Assembly (NCBI GenBank): GCA_004558205.1
Contig: SFDM01000025.1
Coordinates: 1 to 64,000, forward strand
Length of the DNA stretch: 64,000 bases
Reading direction: 5' to 3'
Origin: Pyramidobacter piscolens
GTDB taxonomy: Bacteria; Synergistota; Synergistia; Synergistales; Dethiosulfovibrionaceae
Position numbers and translations under genes: made by a program. The notes under the pieces were generated by a model that had not been told where the DNA came from, made no database searches, and saw nothing but the letters and a program-made list of their open reading frames with translations. This document shows, in pieces, positions 53,960-61,698 of the stretch. Numbering within the stretch: position 1 is the stretch's first letter; the number at the start of each line of letters is the position of its first letter.

Positions 53960-54883
53960 ATGGAAGCTTTACAGCTGGACAGCACCGGCAACGCCTTGGA
54001 GCAGCTCCAGGGACTTATACGGGAGCGCGCGCTGTCAAACTCGGAGGTAGCGCGAATTACGGGAAAATCGGCAGCCACGGTCAGCCAGGTTTTAAGCGGC
54101 AAATACAAAGGACGGCCGGAGACCTGCGGCGAAATGGCGGCCTCTCTCCAGGAACACTTCGCCGCACCCGCGGTGATTCAGGACGGGAAGTGGCGAACCC
54201 ACGGGCAGACAGTGATCTATTCGATGCTGTCGCTGACCTATGAGGATCAGGAGATGTCTTGCATCACAGGGCCTTCGGGCATAGGCAAGACCTACACGGC
54301 CAGGACCTTCGCAACGGAACGGGAGGACGTGCTCTACTGGCGGGCCCGGGACGGCATGAGCGTGGGCGACGTGCTGAGTTCGCTTTTGTCCGAGGTGGGA
54401 GCGCCCGATCACGGCACGAACACGAAGAAGCTTTTCAGGCTTATCGAAGCGCTGAAGGCGCGCCAGGTCTGTATGGTCATCTGCGACGAGGCGGACCTGC
54501 TGGTCAATGAACAAAACAAGGGACGGCTCATGAAGAAGCTGGTCTGTTTCCGCGAGCTTTATGAAGCGGGAATCGCCGTGGTGCTTCTGGGCCTGGACAG
54601 CTTTGAGCTGAGCCTGAGAAACGCCGGCGAGACCTATTTCCTCTCTCGCCTGGGCTATTTCCAGAAGATCGACACGGTTCTTATTCCCGAGCTGAAGGAG
54701 TTCTGGAAGGGGCTGGGCGGCAATCCCGAGGACGCCGAAGGACGGCTGGCGCTGAGTCTGGCGCCGAAGCGCGGGGCGCTGCGGTTCCTGTTCAAGGTGT
54801 TCAGACGGGCGACGGCGATGGGTTCTGTAAAGAACGCTCTTTCCCTGATGTTTAACGCACAGGGCCATTTGAAGGAGGTCTAG
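53960..54883 (+). CDS. MuB-like AAA ATPase
   Basis: 307-residue target-DNA-binding ATPase partner of the transposase. The N-terminal HTH (SNSEVARITGKSAATVSQVL) is as in MuB; Walker A GPSGIGKTYT lies near residues 105-113 and Walker B VICDEADLLV near 170. AAAGGAGGG precedes the ATG. In Mu this protein directs insertion away from sites it already occupies. Confidence 0.93.
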   Translation: MEALQLDSTGNALEQLQGLIRERALSNSEVARITGKSAATVSQVLSGKYKGRPETCGEMAASLQEHFAAPAVIQDGKWRTHGQTVIYSMLSLTYEDQEMSCITGPSGIGKTYTARTFATEREDVLYWRARDGMSVGDVLSSLLSEVGAPDHGTNTKKLFRLIEALKARQVCMVICDEADLLVNEQNKGRLMKKLVCFRELYEAGIAVVLLGLDSFELSLRNAGETYFLSRLGYFQKIDTVLIPELKEFWKGLGGNPEDAEGRLALSLAPKRGALRFLFKVFRRATAMGSVKNALSLMFNAQGHLKEV

Positions 54884-54887
54884 CGGT

Positions 54888-55262
54888 ATGAAACTGATTA
54901 TGAGTCACTGCGCCGATGGCTGGAGAAGGTACGCTCTGAAGAATCTCCATTACGCCAATTCTCTGCCGAAGACGGAGGCCTGCGAACAGGAACGCCGGCG
55001 CGGCAAGAGGGGCTACCGTTTGGGGCGGCGTATGGCAGCCGTTGAACAGCGTCACATCGACTCTTTGAGAAGGCTTAAGAAAGCGCTCAGGCTTCAGGAG
55101 TCCTGCAAGCGAGTGCGTCCCATGATCTTCGGTCCTTACAGAAACAGGAAGCCCGGCCTGGCTGCCCGGGCGCTGAATCAGGTTGCGGCCGCGCTGCTCT
55201 GCTTATTCTCTGATGACCCCATCATTCTGGTTCCCGGTCAGGGAGCCTTTATCAAAAGTTAG
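54888..55262 (+). CDS. Early phage protein, unknown
   Basis: 124-residue basic protein (YALKNLHYANSLPKTEACEQ, RRGKRGYRLGRRMAAVEQRH). No domain recognised. It lies between MuB and Gam in the early operon, in a place where Mu carries small non-essential genes. GGAGGT precedes the ATG. Confidence 0.5.
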   Translation: MKLIMSHCADGWRRYALKNLHYANSLPKTEACEQERRRGKRGYRLGRRMAAVEQRHIDSLRRLKKALRLQESCKRVRPMIFGPYRNRKPGLAARALNQVAAALLCLFSDDPIILVPGQGAFIKS

Positions 55263-55274
55263 GAGGCTGCCGTC

Positions 55275-55796
55275 ATGGTACGCAGAAAACCTGTAACACT
55301 CCACCCAGTGCGCTCTCTTGAGGACGCGAACGCCACGCTGAAGGAAATCGCCGAGCTGAGCCGGGGGATCTCGGCGATCGAAGCGCGGATGAACGAGAAT
55401 ATCGACAGCGTGAAAGCCGAGGCTGCCGAAGAAACAGCGCCGCTGCGAGCCCGCATGGAGGCCCTCGAAAACGGCATCACGGCTTTTGCGGAGACCCAGC
55501 GAGATCAGATCTTCGGAGAGAAACGGTCCATTGATCTCGATTACGGCTCTCTCGGATACCGCCGCAGCACAAGTCTGGCAGCGGCGAAGGGCTCTACCTG
55601 GAAGCAGGTGCTGGGACGCCTTGAAGAACTCATGTTCGCCGAGGCCATCCGCACGAAGAAAGAACCTGACAAGGATGTCCTCGCCAAGTGGCCGGCGGAG
55701 CGTCTCGCCTTGGTCGGCGTCGTCACCGTTGAAAAGGACACCTTCTGGTACGAACTGAACCAGGAAAAGTTGGCGGCTTTGAGAGGCGAAGCCTAA
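55275..55796 (+). CDS. gam: Host-nuclease inhibitor Gam
   Basis: 173-residue Mu Gam-like protein that binds DNA ends and protects them from exonucleases. A long N-terminal coiled coil (ANATLKEIAELSRGISAIEA) and the C-terminal FGEKRSIDLDYGSLGYRRST, with KWPAERLALVG, fit the family. AGGAGG precedes the ATG. Confidence 0.9.
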   Translation: MVRRKPVTLHPVRSLEDANATLKEIAELSRGISAIEARMNENIDSVKAEAAEETAPLRARMEALENGITAFAETQRDQIFGEKRSIDLDYGSLGYRRSTSLAAAKGSTWKQVLGRLEELMFAEAIRTKKEPDKDVLAKWPAERLALVGVVTVEKDTFWYELNQEKLAALRGEA

Positions 55797-55799
55797 AGG

Positions 55800-56096
55800 A
55801 TGACCATCGTCAGGAACATGCCGCTGACGGTTATTCTTTCCGGAGACTGCGAAGCCACAGCAGCCCCCTGGTGGGTGATCATCGACCCTGCCCGGATGTT
55901 GTCCCCTTCGGCCTCCTGTGTGGGATCTATGCTTCGGGGTCCCTTCTTCTCCAAAGCGGAAGCGGAGCTGGCGCTGCAAAAACGTTCCTACGCCTTTTCG
56001 CGTCGCGCCAGAGTGTACTGCCTTGCCGGCTATGACGGCAGCCAGTATTACCAGCAGTATCAGAAGCTCTATTGGAAATACACCGATCCCTCATAG
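55800..56096 (+). CDS. Small early phage protein, unknown
   Basis: 98-residue protein following Gam by three bases, probably translationally coupled (weak ribosome-binding site). RVYCLAGYDGSQYYQQYQKL near the C-terminus is aromatic-rich. No family recognised. A small CCCGGC/GCCGGG hairpin follows it. Confidence 0.5.
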   Translation: MTIVRNMPLTVILSGDCEATAAPWWVIIDPARMLSPSASCVGSMLRGPFFSKAEAELALQKRSYAFSRRARVYCLAGYDGSQYYQQYQKLYWKYTDPS

Positions 56097-56179
56097 CGAA
56101 ACCCGGCGATCCTGCCGGGTCGTTCCAGCGTGACGGCTGAAACCTGATGAGCAGTCAGAGAGCACGGGAGGTGAAATCC

Positions 56180-56590
56180 TTGGCCTGCGGTTACAAGCAA
56201 ATTACACTGCAACAGAAGAAGATCATCTGGTCTCTGTGGAAAAGGGAGATCAATCAAGATGATTCTCTGCTTTACGCCATGATCCAAGAGCAATTTCAAT
56301 GTGACAGGATGTCGGCCCTGTCCTATCAGCAGGCCGATCTGCTGATTCGGAGGCTAAGAAGCACGGCGGCCCATCTGGGGCCCAATCGGCTTACGGCGGC
56401 GCAGCTGGGCGAAATCCACCGAAGACGGCGTGAATTTGGCTGGAGCGAATCCACCCTGCGGGAGTTCTGCAAACATACCACGGGCGTAGACTTGCTCGAA
56501 TGGCTGGGCGTGGCTGAAGCCCGAAACCTGATCACAGCGCTGGAGAAGCTGCGCCGGCGCGGATATGGAGCACAGCATGGCCTACAGTGA
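56180..56590 (+). CDS. gemA: GemA-like regulatory protein (Mu gp16 family)
   Basis: 136-residue protein with the Mu gp16/GemA domain: ITLQQKKIIWSLWKREINQD, SYQQADLLIRRLR and RRRREFGWSESTLREFCKHT. In Mu this gene affects host gene expression and gyrase. TTG 56180, eight bases after GGGAGG, is the preferred start; an ATG at 56147 would add 11 residues. It overlaps the terminase gene slightly. Confidence 0.8.
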   Translation: MACGYKQITLQQKKIIWSLWKREINQDDSLLYAMIQEQFQCDRMSALSYQQADLLIRRLRSTAAHLGPNRLTAAQLGEIHRRRREFGWSESTLREFCKHTTGVDLLEWLGVAEARNLITALEKLRRRGYGAQHGLQ

Positions 56591-58163
56591 GAAGATCAAG
56601 AAGGAAGCCCGGCGGCTCTGGCTGTCGGGCTACAGCTCTATAGATGTCGCTGAAAAGGTCGGCTGCAATCCCGACACGATCAACGACTGGAGAGTCCGCT
56701 ACCGCTGGGACGAAGGCAGCGACGACGAAACGATCGAGGGCATCAAATCTCAGGTGGCGGCCATCACTGCCGAAGGCGCTCAAAGCGACGCGCAGGTGCG
56801 GAAGCTGGACAAGCTGACGAAGGCGCTGCGCCGCATGGAACAGTCGGCGCCTAAAGGACGGCTGCGGGGCGGCGGTAAAAAAGATAAGACCCAACGGCTT
56901 TCCGTTGAGGTGATCGGCGATATGAAAACCCGGGTGCTGGATAAACTTTACGCCTATCAAAGAGAGTTCGTCCAGGACGAGAGCCGCTTCCGCATCTGTC
57001 TCAAGGCTCGCCAGACGGGGTTTTCGTTCTCTCTGGGCGCTGAGGTGCTTTTAGGCGCTCTGTCACGAAATGAGAATCAGATCGTGGTTTCGGCCTCTCA
57101 GGATCAGTCTGACATCGTGCGGGCCTACTGCGTGAAATGGTGCGAGGAACTGGACGTGGAATACTTGGAAGACAAGGGCTGCATGGTCTTTCCCGGCGGA
57201 GCGAAGGCCTACTTCCTGCCCTGCAACTGGCGCACCGTTCAGGGCTACACGGGCGACGTCTATCTGGATGAGTTTGCCTGGCACATGAGTCCCACGAAGA
57301 TGTGGCTGGCTATCGTTCCGGCGGTCACGGTCGGCAAGAAGCGCCTGACGATCACCAGCACACCCTACACGGAGTACGACCGCTTCGGCGAGATCTGGAC
57401 GCAGCCTGATAAGTACCCACGTTTTAAGCGTTTCAAAGTGGATATCTACCGAGCCATTGCCGACGGTCACAGGGTGGATATCGACGAGCTGCGGGATTTG
57501 TTCGACGCTATGACTTTTGCTCAGGCCTACGAGTGCCGATTCTTCGCCGACGAGATGTCGCTGCTCTCTCCCGCGGAGGTGCGCGACGCGTTCCGCGATG
57601 ACGCTCTGAACGCCTATGCCGACGCGACGTTGACGGGCGGCGTGGATATTGGACGGTTCAAGGACCTGACAGCTGCCGCCCTGGTGGAATCGCAGGGTGA
57701 CAGCAAGAACGGCGAGGTTTGGCTGCGTCATATGATGAAACTTGAGAAGATGGCCTTCGCCGCTCAGGAAGACGTCATCGGCGGCCTTTTTGAGATGTTC
57801 AGGCTTCGCCGTCTCTATATGGACAGAACGGGCATCGGAGCTCAGATGACGGAAGATCTCCAGAGGCGCTATCCCGGCAAGGTGGCGGGAATCTGGTTCA
57901 CTCGGGAGATCAAGGAACAGCTGGCGCTGGCCGTCAAAAAGCTCTTTGAGACACGGCGCATCCGTATCCCCAACGACCGTGACCTGACGATGCAGCTTCA
58001 CGCGATCCGGCGTAAGGCTACGGAAAAGGGATTCACCTACGACGCTGACCGCAACGAGGAGATAAAGCACGCCGACCTCTTCTGGGCGCTGGCGCTGGCT
58101 CTGAAGGATGCGGCGGGGACCCGGCGGATTATCAACGCCGGAAACGTGAAGGTGCTGAAGTGA
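56577..58163 (+). CDS. Terminase large subunit with N-terminal HTH
   Basis: 528-residue packaging ATPase-nuclease. The first 50 residues are an HTH (RLWLSGYSSIDVAEKVGCNP) resembling a fused small-subunit-like DNA-binding part. The ATPase has CLKARQTGFSFSLGAEVLL near residue 144 and Walker B VYLDEFAWH near 228; the nuclease begins at GGVDIGRFKD. ATG 56577 overlaps gemA by 14 bases. An internal CACGAAATGAGAA copy lies at 57064. Confidence 0.92.
   Translation: MAYSEKIKKEARRLWLSGYSSIDVAEKVGCNPDTINDWRVRYRWDEGSDDETIEGIKSQVAAITAEGAQSDAQVRKLDKLTKALRRMEQSAPKGRLRGGGKKDKTQRLSVEVIGDMKTRVLDKLYAYQREFVQDESRFRICLKARQTGFSFSLGAEVLLGALSRNENQIVVSASQDQSDIVRAYCVKWCEELDVEYLEDKGCMVFPGGAKAYFLPCNWRTVQGYTGDVYLDEFAWHMSPTKMWLAIVPAVTVGKKRLTITSTPYTEYDRFGEIWTQPDKYPRFKRFKVDIYRAIADGHRVDIDELRDLFDAMTFAQAYECRFFADEMSLLSPAEVRDAFRDDALNAYADATLTGGVDIGRFKDLTAAALVESQGDSKNGEVWLRHMMKLEKMAFAAQEDVIGGLFEMFRLRRLYMDRTGIGAQMTEDLQRRYPGKVAGIWFTREIKEQLALAVKKLFETRRIRIPNDRDLTMQLHAIRRKATEKGFTYDADRNEEIKHADLFWALALALKDAAGTRRIINAGNVKVLK
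57064..57076 (+). repeat. CACGAARTGAGAA motif in the terminase gene
   Basis: CACGAAATGAGAA identical to the copy near the right end (60529). It encodes SRNENQ within the terminase, so it could be a coincidence of coding sequence, but it is the same 13-mer. Confidence 0.45.
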
Positions 58164-58203
58164 TTCATATAAGGAAGAACAACTGGAGAGGAAGGGGAAA
58201 AGC

Positions 58204-58362
58204 ATGCTGTGTCCGCAGTGTCAGGGGCGTTTGAAAGTGGCGCATACCGACGATTATGGCGATAAAGTGGTCCGTGTCCGCTTCTGCCCGACGTGCCGTC
58301 ATATCTTCCGTACCGTGGAATCTCAGGAAAAGGAAAGGGATATCCATGAGCCGAGCAAATAG
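58204..58362 (+). CDS. Com-like zinc-ribbon protein
   Basis: 52-residue protein with two CPxC pairs (MLCPQCQGRLKV and RFCPTCRHIF), giving a zinc ribbon as in Mu Com and P2 Ogr-type regulators. It lies between terminase and MuF and overlaps the MuF start by 17 bases. GGAAGGGGAAA precedes the ATG. It may act on translation or late transcription. Confidence 0.7.
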   Translation: MLCPQCQGRLKVAHTDDYGDKVVRVRFCPTCRHIFRTVESQEKERDIHEPSK

Positions 58363-59731
58363 GATTCCTGTGCTTTACAGCCTGGCGATCCTGAAATCGG
58401 TCGGCTCTCTGGATCAGCTTTCAGAGTTTCTGAAAACGGCGCTTTTTAAGTGTTGGGACAACCAGACTCGTTCATTATTGATGGACTGCCTTGCGGAAGC
58501 CAGAGCTCTGGGGGGCGCTCAGAAAACTACCGATGAGGATTTGAACCGCATCGAAAAGAAAGCAGCTCAATATCTGGGCGAGGATTTGGTGAAAGCGGCC
58601 CGGCGGCCCATGAGCGAAATGGTGTTCAATACTTATGATCACGGGAAAAAGATGATCTCTCTGGACTTCTCCCTGAAAGCGCCTGACCTGGCAGCCATTG
58701 ACCTTCTCTGCAACGACAACCTTTTCTGGATCGGTCAATCCTATGACAGGATCGTTTCCGACAGGTTGCGCCGGTCGCTCTGGGCCTATTATGAGACGGG
58801 AGCGAAGCGCCTGGAACTGGCGGAGCATCTTGAAGAAACGCTGGGGCAGATCGTGGAGCCAAAGATACAGGGATACTTCCAGCTGTTGGCTGATCACTGG
58901 GTTGCACGGACGAACGAGCTTGGAAGGGTTGCGGGATATGAGGATGCCGGCATAGAATATGTCCAGGTTGTGGCCGTGCTGGACAGCAGGACTACTCAAA
59001 TTTGTCGGTCCATGCACGGCCGAGTCATTCCCGTCAGGGCACTGGGACGGCAGCGTGATCGCATCCTTGAAGCGTCGCGCCGCCACGACATAGGCGCCAT
59101 GAAGAGAGCGCAGCCGCTTTTCAACGACGACTCGAAAGTTCCGGCGTTGGCGAGGACGTCGGCGCTGATCGACGCGGGGGTCGCTCTGCCGCCCTATCAT
59201 TTCCGCTGCCGAACGACCACGGTGGCCTATTTTCAGCCGCTGGACTATCCTGAAAAGGTCAGCCAGTGGGCCACCGATGGCGAGGTTCCTAAAAATGAAT
59301 TGCCGGGGTTACTCGATTATGCCCGCAAAGCCCACTGGGGCAGTCATAAGGTCACATGGGGAAAAGAATTTGGAGGTGACGGAACGAAGCGCCCTGCGGC
59401 ATTTGTCCATTACATGAAACATGGCACGCGAGAGTTTCGCACAGTCATAACTATGGCAGAGTATAACGAGAGAATAGCCTCGCTGATCCGCCGCGGTGAT
59501 CGCGACGCCTACCTTATAATAGAAGACAAAAAATCGCCTCACCCTCAAATGCTCTTTCACGATAAGAAGACAGGAGAGCAGGCGATCATCTCTTTGGAGG
59601 GGCAGACCATAGCGACATTCTCGAAGAGAAGGAAGGGAACATTCAAATTGCCCCGCCGGATACAGGTGTGTTTGCCCTTGCCGGATATGAAAGGAGTGAG
59701 TAAAAGTTGGATCCAAGGTTGGAAAAGCTGA
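58346..59731 (+). CDS. MuF head protein with C-terminal toxin-like domain
   Basis: 461-residue protein. Residues 1-300 are a MuF/SPP1 gp7-like minor head protein, ending with the conserved PPYHFRCRTTTVAYF. Residues about 330-461 are an extension not found in plain MuF: VHYMKHGTREFRTVITMAEY, with His355, His359 and Gly360, AYLIIEDKK and EGQTIATFSKRRKG. This resembles the BECR-fold (Barnase-EndoU-ColicinE5-RelE) phage nuclease domains fused to MuF proteins. Such a tail can be delivered with the virion DNA or act on competitors. The following gene fits an immunity protein. Confidence 0.75.
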   Translation: MSRANRIPVLYSLAILKSVGSLDQLSEFLKTALFKCWDNQTRSLLMDCLAEARALGGAQKTTDEDLNRIEKKAAQYLGEDLVKAARRPMSEMVFNTYDHGKKMISLDFSLKAPDLAAIDLLCNDNLFWIGQSYDRIVSDRLRRSLWAYYETGAKRLELAEHLEETLGQIVEPKIQGYFQLLADHWVARTNELGRVAGYEDAGIEYVQVVAVLDSRTTQICRSMHGRVIPVRALGRQRDRILEASRRHDIGAMKRAQPLFNDDSKVPALARTSALIDAGVALPPYHFRCRTTTVAYFQPLDYPEKVSQWATDGEVPKNELPGLLDYARKAHWGSHKVTWGKEFGGDGTKRPAAFVHYMKHGTREFRTVITMAEYNERIASLIRRGDRDAYLIIEDKKSPHPQMLFHDKKTGEQAIISLEGQTIATFSKRRKGTFKLPRRIQVCLPLPDMKGVSKSWIQGWKS

Positions 59732-60138
59732 TACAAGAATATGTAGAGCTGTGGGAGGGCTGCCCGACGCCAGAAGACGTGGTGGATAATATACTTGACT
59801 ATGAAATGTGGTGGCTGCCCGATGGGATGGACGACAAGTACAGAGATTGGGAGGGTATTGACCTGCCCCTGTGGGTATCCTGGCTCCTGTTGAACAAGGA
59901 CAGCCTGCCGTCCAACAATGCCCATAAACTGGACAAGGTTATCTTGCGTTGGCAGGAATATCGAAAGCGGGGGCTATTTTTTCTGCGCTTCCGAATGGCC
60001 TACCTCGGAAATTACTGCTCGTGGAAAGAATATCGTCAGGACGCCGAAAAGGAAATCGGAGTTCCGATTCCACGGAGTCACTGGTGGTTCTGGCCTACTC
60101 TAGATGAGGAAGAACAGAAGTATGACAAAAAGGAATGA
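59707..60138 (+). CDS. Putative immunity protein for the MuF toxin domain
   Basis: 143-residue acidic, Trp-rich soluble protein (WLPDGMDDKYRDWEGIDLPL, SHWWFWPTLDEEEQKYDKKE). The TTG start follows AGGAG by 11 bases and overlaps the MuF stop by 25 bases, giving tight coupling. A small acidic protein right behind a toxin-tailed gene is the classic immunity position. No homology could be seen by eye, so the role is inferred from context. Confidence 0.6.
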   Translation: MDPRLEKLIQEYVELWEGCPTPEDVVDNILDYEMWWLPDGMDDKYRDWEGIDLPLWVSWLLLNKDSLPSNNAHKLDKVILRWQEYRKRGLFFLRFRMAYLGNYCSWKEYRQDAEKEIGVPIPRSHWWFWPTLDEEEQKYDKKE

Positions 60139-60481
60139 AGAAAAAAGAACCGTGAGGTCGGCGTCAAAAAAAGGGGTAGAATGGAAATGTTAGGGAAATG
60201 AATCCTCGAAAATGGGCTTGAAGCCATGGGCCTCATAGCTTCGAGCCCATTTCAAATTCAGCGTCAAAATGCTTCCGCAAGCCTCCAAGGTTCCGCAATC
60301 GACGTTCCGCAATCGAGGCCATTGGTCAGACACAATTCACCGATTTTCCGAAAAAAACGGCGCCGCCCGAATTATCCGCGCCTCACCTTTCAAACACGTT
60401 TCTAAGCGGGTTCATACGTTTCTTCACATTCTTCTAACGTTCTTTAAAGGCCTTCAAATGGTCAAAGTTTAAAAGCCTCAG

Positions 60482-60505
60482 AATCCGTGAGAAAACGGAT
60501 TTTTA
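60482..60505 (+). terminator. Terminator near the prophage right end
   Basis: AATCCGT and ACGGATT form a stem around GAGAAA and are followed by TTTT. It would end the transcript carrying MuF and the immunity gene. Confidence 0.7.
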
Positions 60506-60528
60506 GGAGCAATGCTTACTTTTATTTG

Positions 60529-60541
60529 CACGAAATGAGAA
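60529..60541 (+). repeat. CACGAARTGAGAA motif near the prophage right end
   Basis: CACGAAATGAGAA about 100 bases inside the right end, in the same orientation as the left-end copy rather than inverted to it. The terminal repeat itself carries the inverted variant at 60619-60633. Confidence 0.6.
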
Positions 60542-60546
60542 TAGCA

Positions 60547-60592
60547 CAATAGCCCCTTAAGCCAGTTACAACAAGGCCTGAAGGGCTATTTT
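60547..60592 (+). terminator. Second right-end terminator
   Basis: AATAGCCCCTT and AAGGGCTATT pair and are followed by TTATTT. It lies 50 bases before the phage end and would stop most phage transcription from entering cas7. Confidence 0.65.
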
Positions 60593-60641
60593 ATTTACCT
60601 TGATTTATAGTGGAATATTTCTCATTTCCCGTGAAAATAGC

Positions 60642-60648
60642 CAGTCTT
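60642..60648. repeat. Target-site duplication, right copy
   Basis: CAGTCTT repeats the left-junction sequence at 26817-26823. It encodes the Ser-Leu of cas8c codons 548-549, and cas8c resumes in frame right after it. Confidence 0.8.
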
Positions 60649-60810
60649 CTGGAGCAAAATTTTCCTCTTCGTCTTTCATTGATTGAACAGGGAGCGTTTT
60701 CTTTAGGGTATTATCATCAACGCCAGGCATTGTTCAGGAAAAACGAAAAAGCAGAAGTGGTTGCTGGCAATGATAAAACCGACGATACTTTAAATGTTGG
60801 TCATCAATAA
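60649..60810 (+). pseudogene. cas8c: cas8c (and cas11c) 3' part, severed by the prophage
   Basis: The last 53 codons and stop of cas8c. They encode LEQNFPLRLSLIEQGAFSLG followed by YYHQRQALFRKNEKAEVVAG, the well-conserved Cas8c C-terminus, also shared by Cas11c. It has no ribosome-binding site; an upstream ATG in phage DNA at 60610 would add only phage residues. It ends just before the cas7 ribosome-binding site, preserving the original operon spacing. Confidence 0.92.
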
Positions 60811-60824
60811 GGAGGGGCTTGAAA

Positions 60825-61697
60825 ATGACTATGCTGACAAACCGGTACGACTTTGTGTTGCTTTTTGACGTTCAAGACGGCAATCCCAACGGAGATCCGG
60901 ACCTTGGCAACCAGCCGCGTATAGACCTTGAAACAGGGGTTGGCCTGGTAACTGATGTTTGCCTGAAAAGAAAAGTAAGAAATTATGTGATGTTTACAAA
61001 GAATGGGGTAGACCACTACGATATTTTTATTAAAGAGAAAGGAGTGTTAAATCGTTTCATTTCAGAAGAATGGGATATTGCTTCAGGGAAAAGAACTCCT
61101 GCGGAAGTGAAAAAAGCCCAGGAGTCGCAAAAAATTGAAAGCGACGCGAGAACGCGTATGTGTAAGCGTTATTTTGATGTTCGCACATTTGGTGCTGTTA
61201 TGAGCACTGGGGATAAAGGAGCAGGACAGGTTAGGGGACCTATCCAGATGACCTTTTCCCGTTCTTATGATCCCATAGTTGTAGCTGAACACTGCATCAC
61301 TCGTATGGCTGTTACGAACGAAAAAGATTTGGAAAAGGAACGTACTATGGGACGAAAATATACTGTGCCCTATGCGTTGTACTGCGCCCACGGTTTTGTC
61401 TCTCCTTTTTTAGCTGCGCAGACAGGCTTTAGCAAAGAAGATTTGGAACTGTTCTGGGAAGCCCTGCTGAACATGTTCGAATTTGACCGCTCAGCCGCGC
61501 GTGGGTTAATGTCTACGCGTCATCTTGTAATTTTTGAGCATAAATCTTCTTTGGGCAATGCTTTTGCGGAGAGTTCCTTTGAGAGAATCAAGTGTGAAAA
61601 GCTGGCAGAAATCCCTAGGGCTTTTAGCGATTACAAGGTGATGCTGGATGGGGAAAGGTTGACTGAAATAAAAAAAGTTGTGAATGTAGGAGCATAA
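60825..61697 (+). CDS. cas7c: Type I-C Cas7 (Cascade backbone)
   Basis: 290-residue backbone subunit coating the crRNA spacer. Family features: YDFVLLFDVQDGNPNGDPDL near the start, the central FDVRTFGAVMSTGDKGAGQV and the C-terminal MFEFDRSAARGLMSTRHLVI. ATG 60825 with AAGGAGG eight bases upstream is preferred to a TTG six bases earlier. The gene is intact, but now lies downstream of the prophage and its terminators, so expression from the cas3 promoter is cut. Confidence 0.95.
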   Translation: MTMLTNRYDFVLLFDVQDGNPNGDPDLGNQPRIDLETGVGLVTDVCLKRKVRNYVMFTKNGVDHYDIFIKEKGVLNRFISEEWDIASGKRTPAEVKKAQESQKIESDARTRMCKRYFDVRTFGAVMSTGDKGAGQVRGPIQMTFSRSYDPIVVAEHCITRMAVTNEKDLEKERTMGRKYTVPYALYCAHGFVSPFLAAQTGFSKEDLELFWEALLNMFEFDRSAARGLMSTRHLVIFEHKSSLGNAFAESSFERIKCEKLAEIPRAFSDYKVMLDGERLTEIKKVVNVGA

Positions 61698-61698
61698 G

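Larger units (their letters stand above)
26824..60642. mobile_element. Mu-like transposable prophage in cas8c (33.8 kb)
   Basis: The element begins GGCAATTTGCACTCGGAATG and its right end, read inward, begins GGCTATTTTCACGGGAAATG: 17 of the first 22 bases match. Direct repeats CAGTCTT flank it. It encodes MuA- and MuB-like proteins, Gam, GemA, Ner-like regulators and MuF, plus a P2-like head and contractile tail. All expected virion, lysis and replication functions can be found, so it may be inducible. Early genes are central rather than at one end. Exact ends are uncertain by one or two bases. Confidence 0.92.
60139..60642. other. Non-coding right end of the prophage
   Basis: About 500 bases with no gene, rich in hairpins: AAAATGGGCTTGAAGCC / GGCTTCGAGCCCATTTC-like at 60210-60254, AATCCGTGAGAAAACGGATT with TTTTT at 60482-60504, and AATAGCCCCTTAAG / CTGAAGGGCTATT at 60547-60590. 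Tandem GTTCCGCAATCGA copies lie at 60291 and 60304. The CACGAAATGAGAA motif (60529) and the terminal inverted repeat close it. Confidence 0.65.

Noticed and set aside
60610..60810. Stand-alone 66-residue gene after the phage
   Set aside because: Its first 13 codons are phage terminal repeat and target duplication; the rest is the severed cas8c C-terminus.
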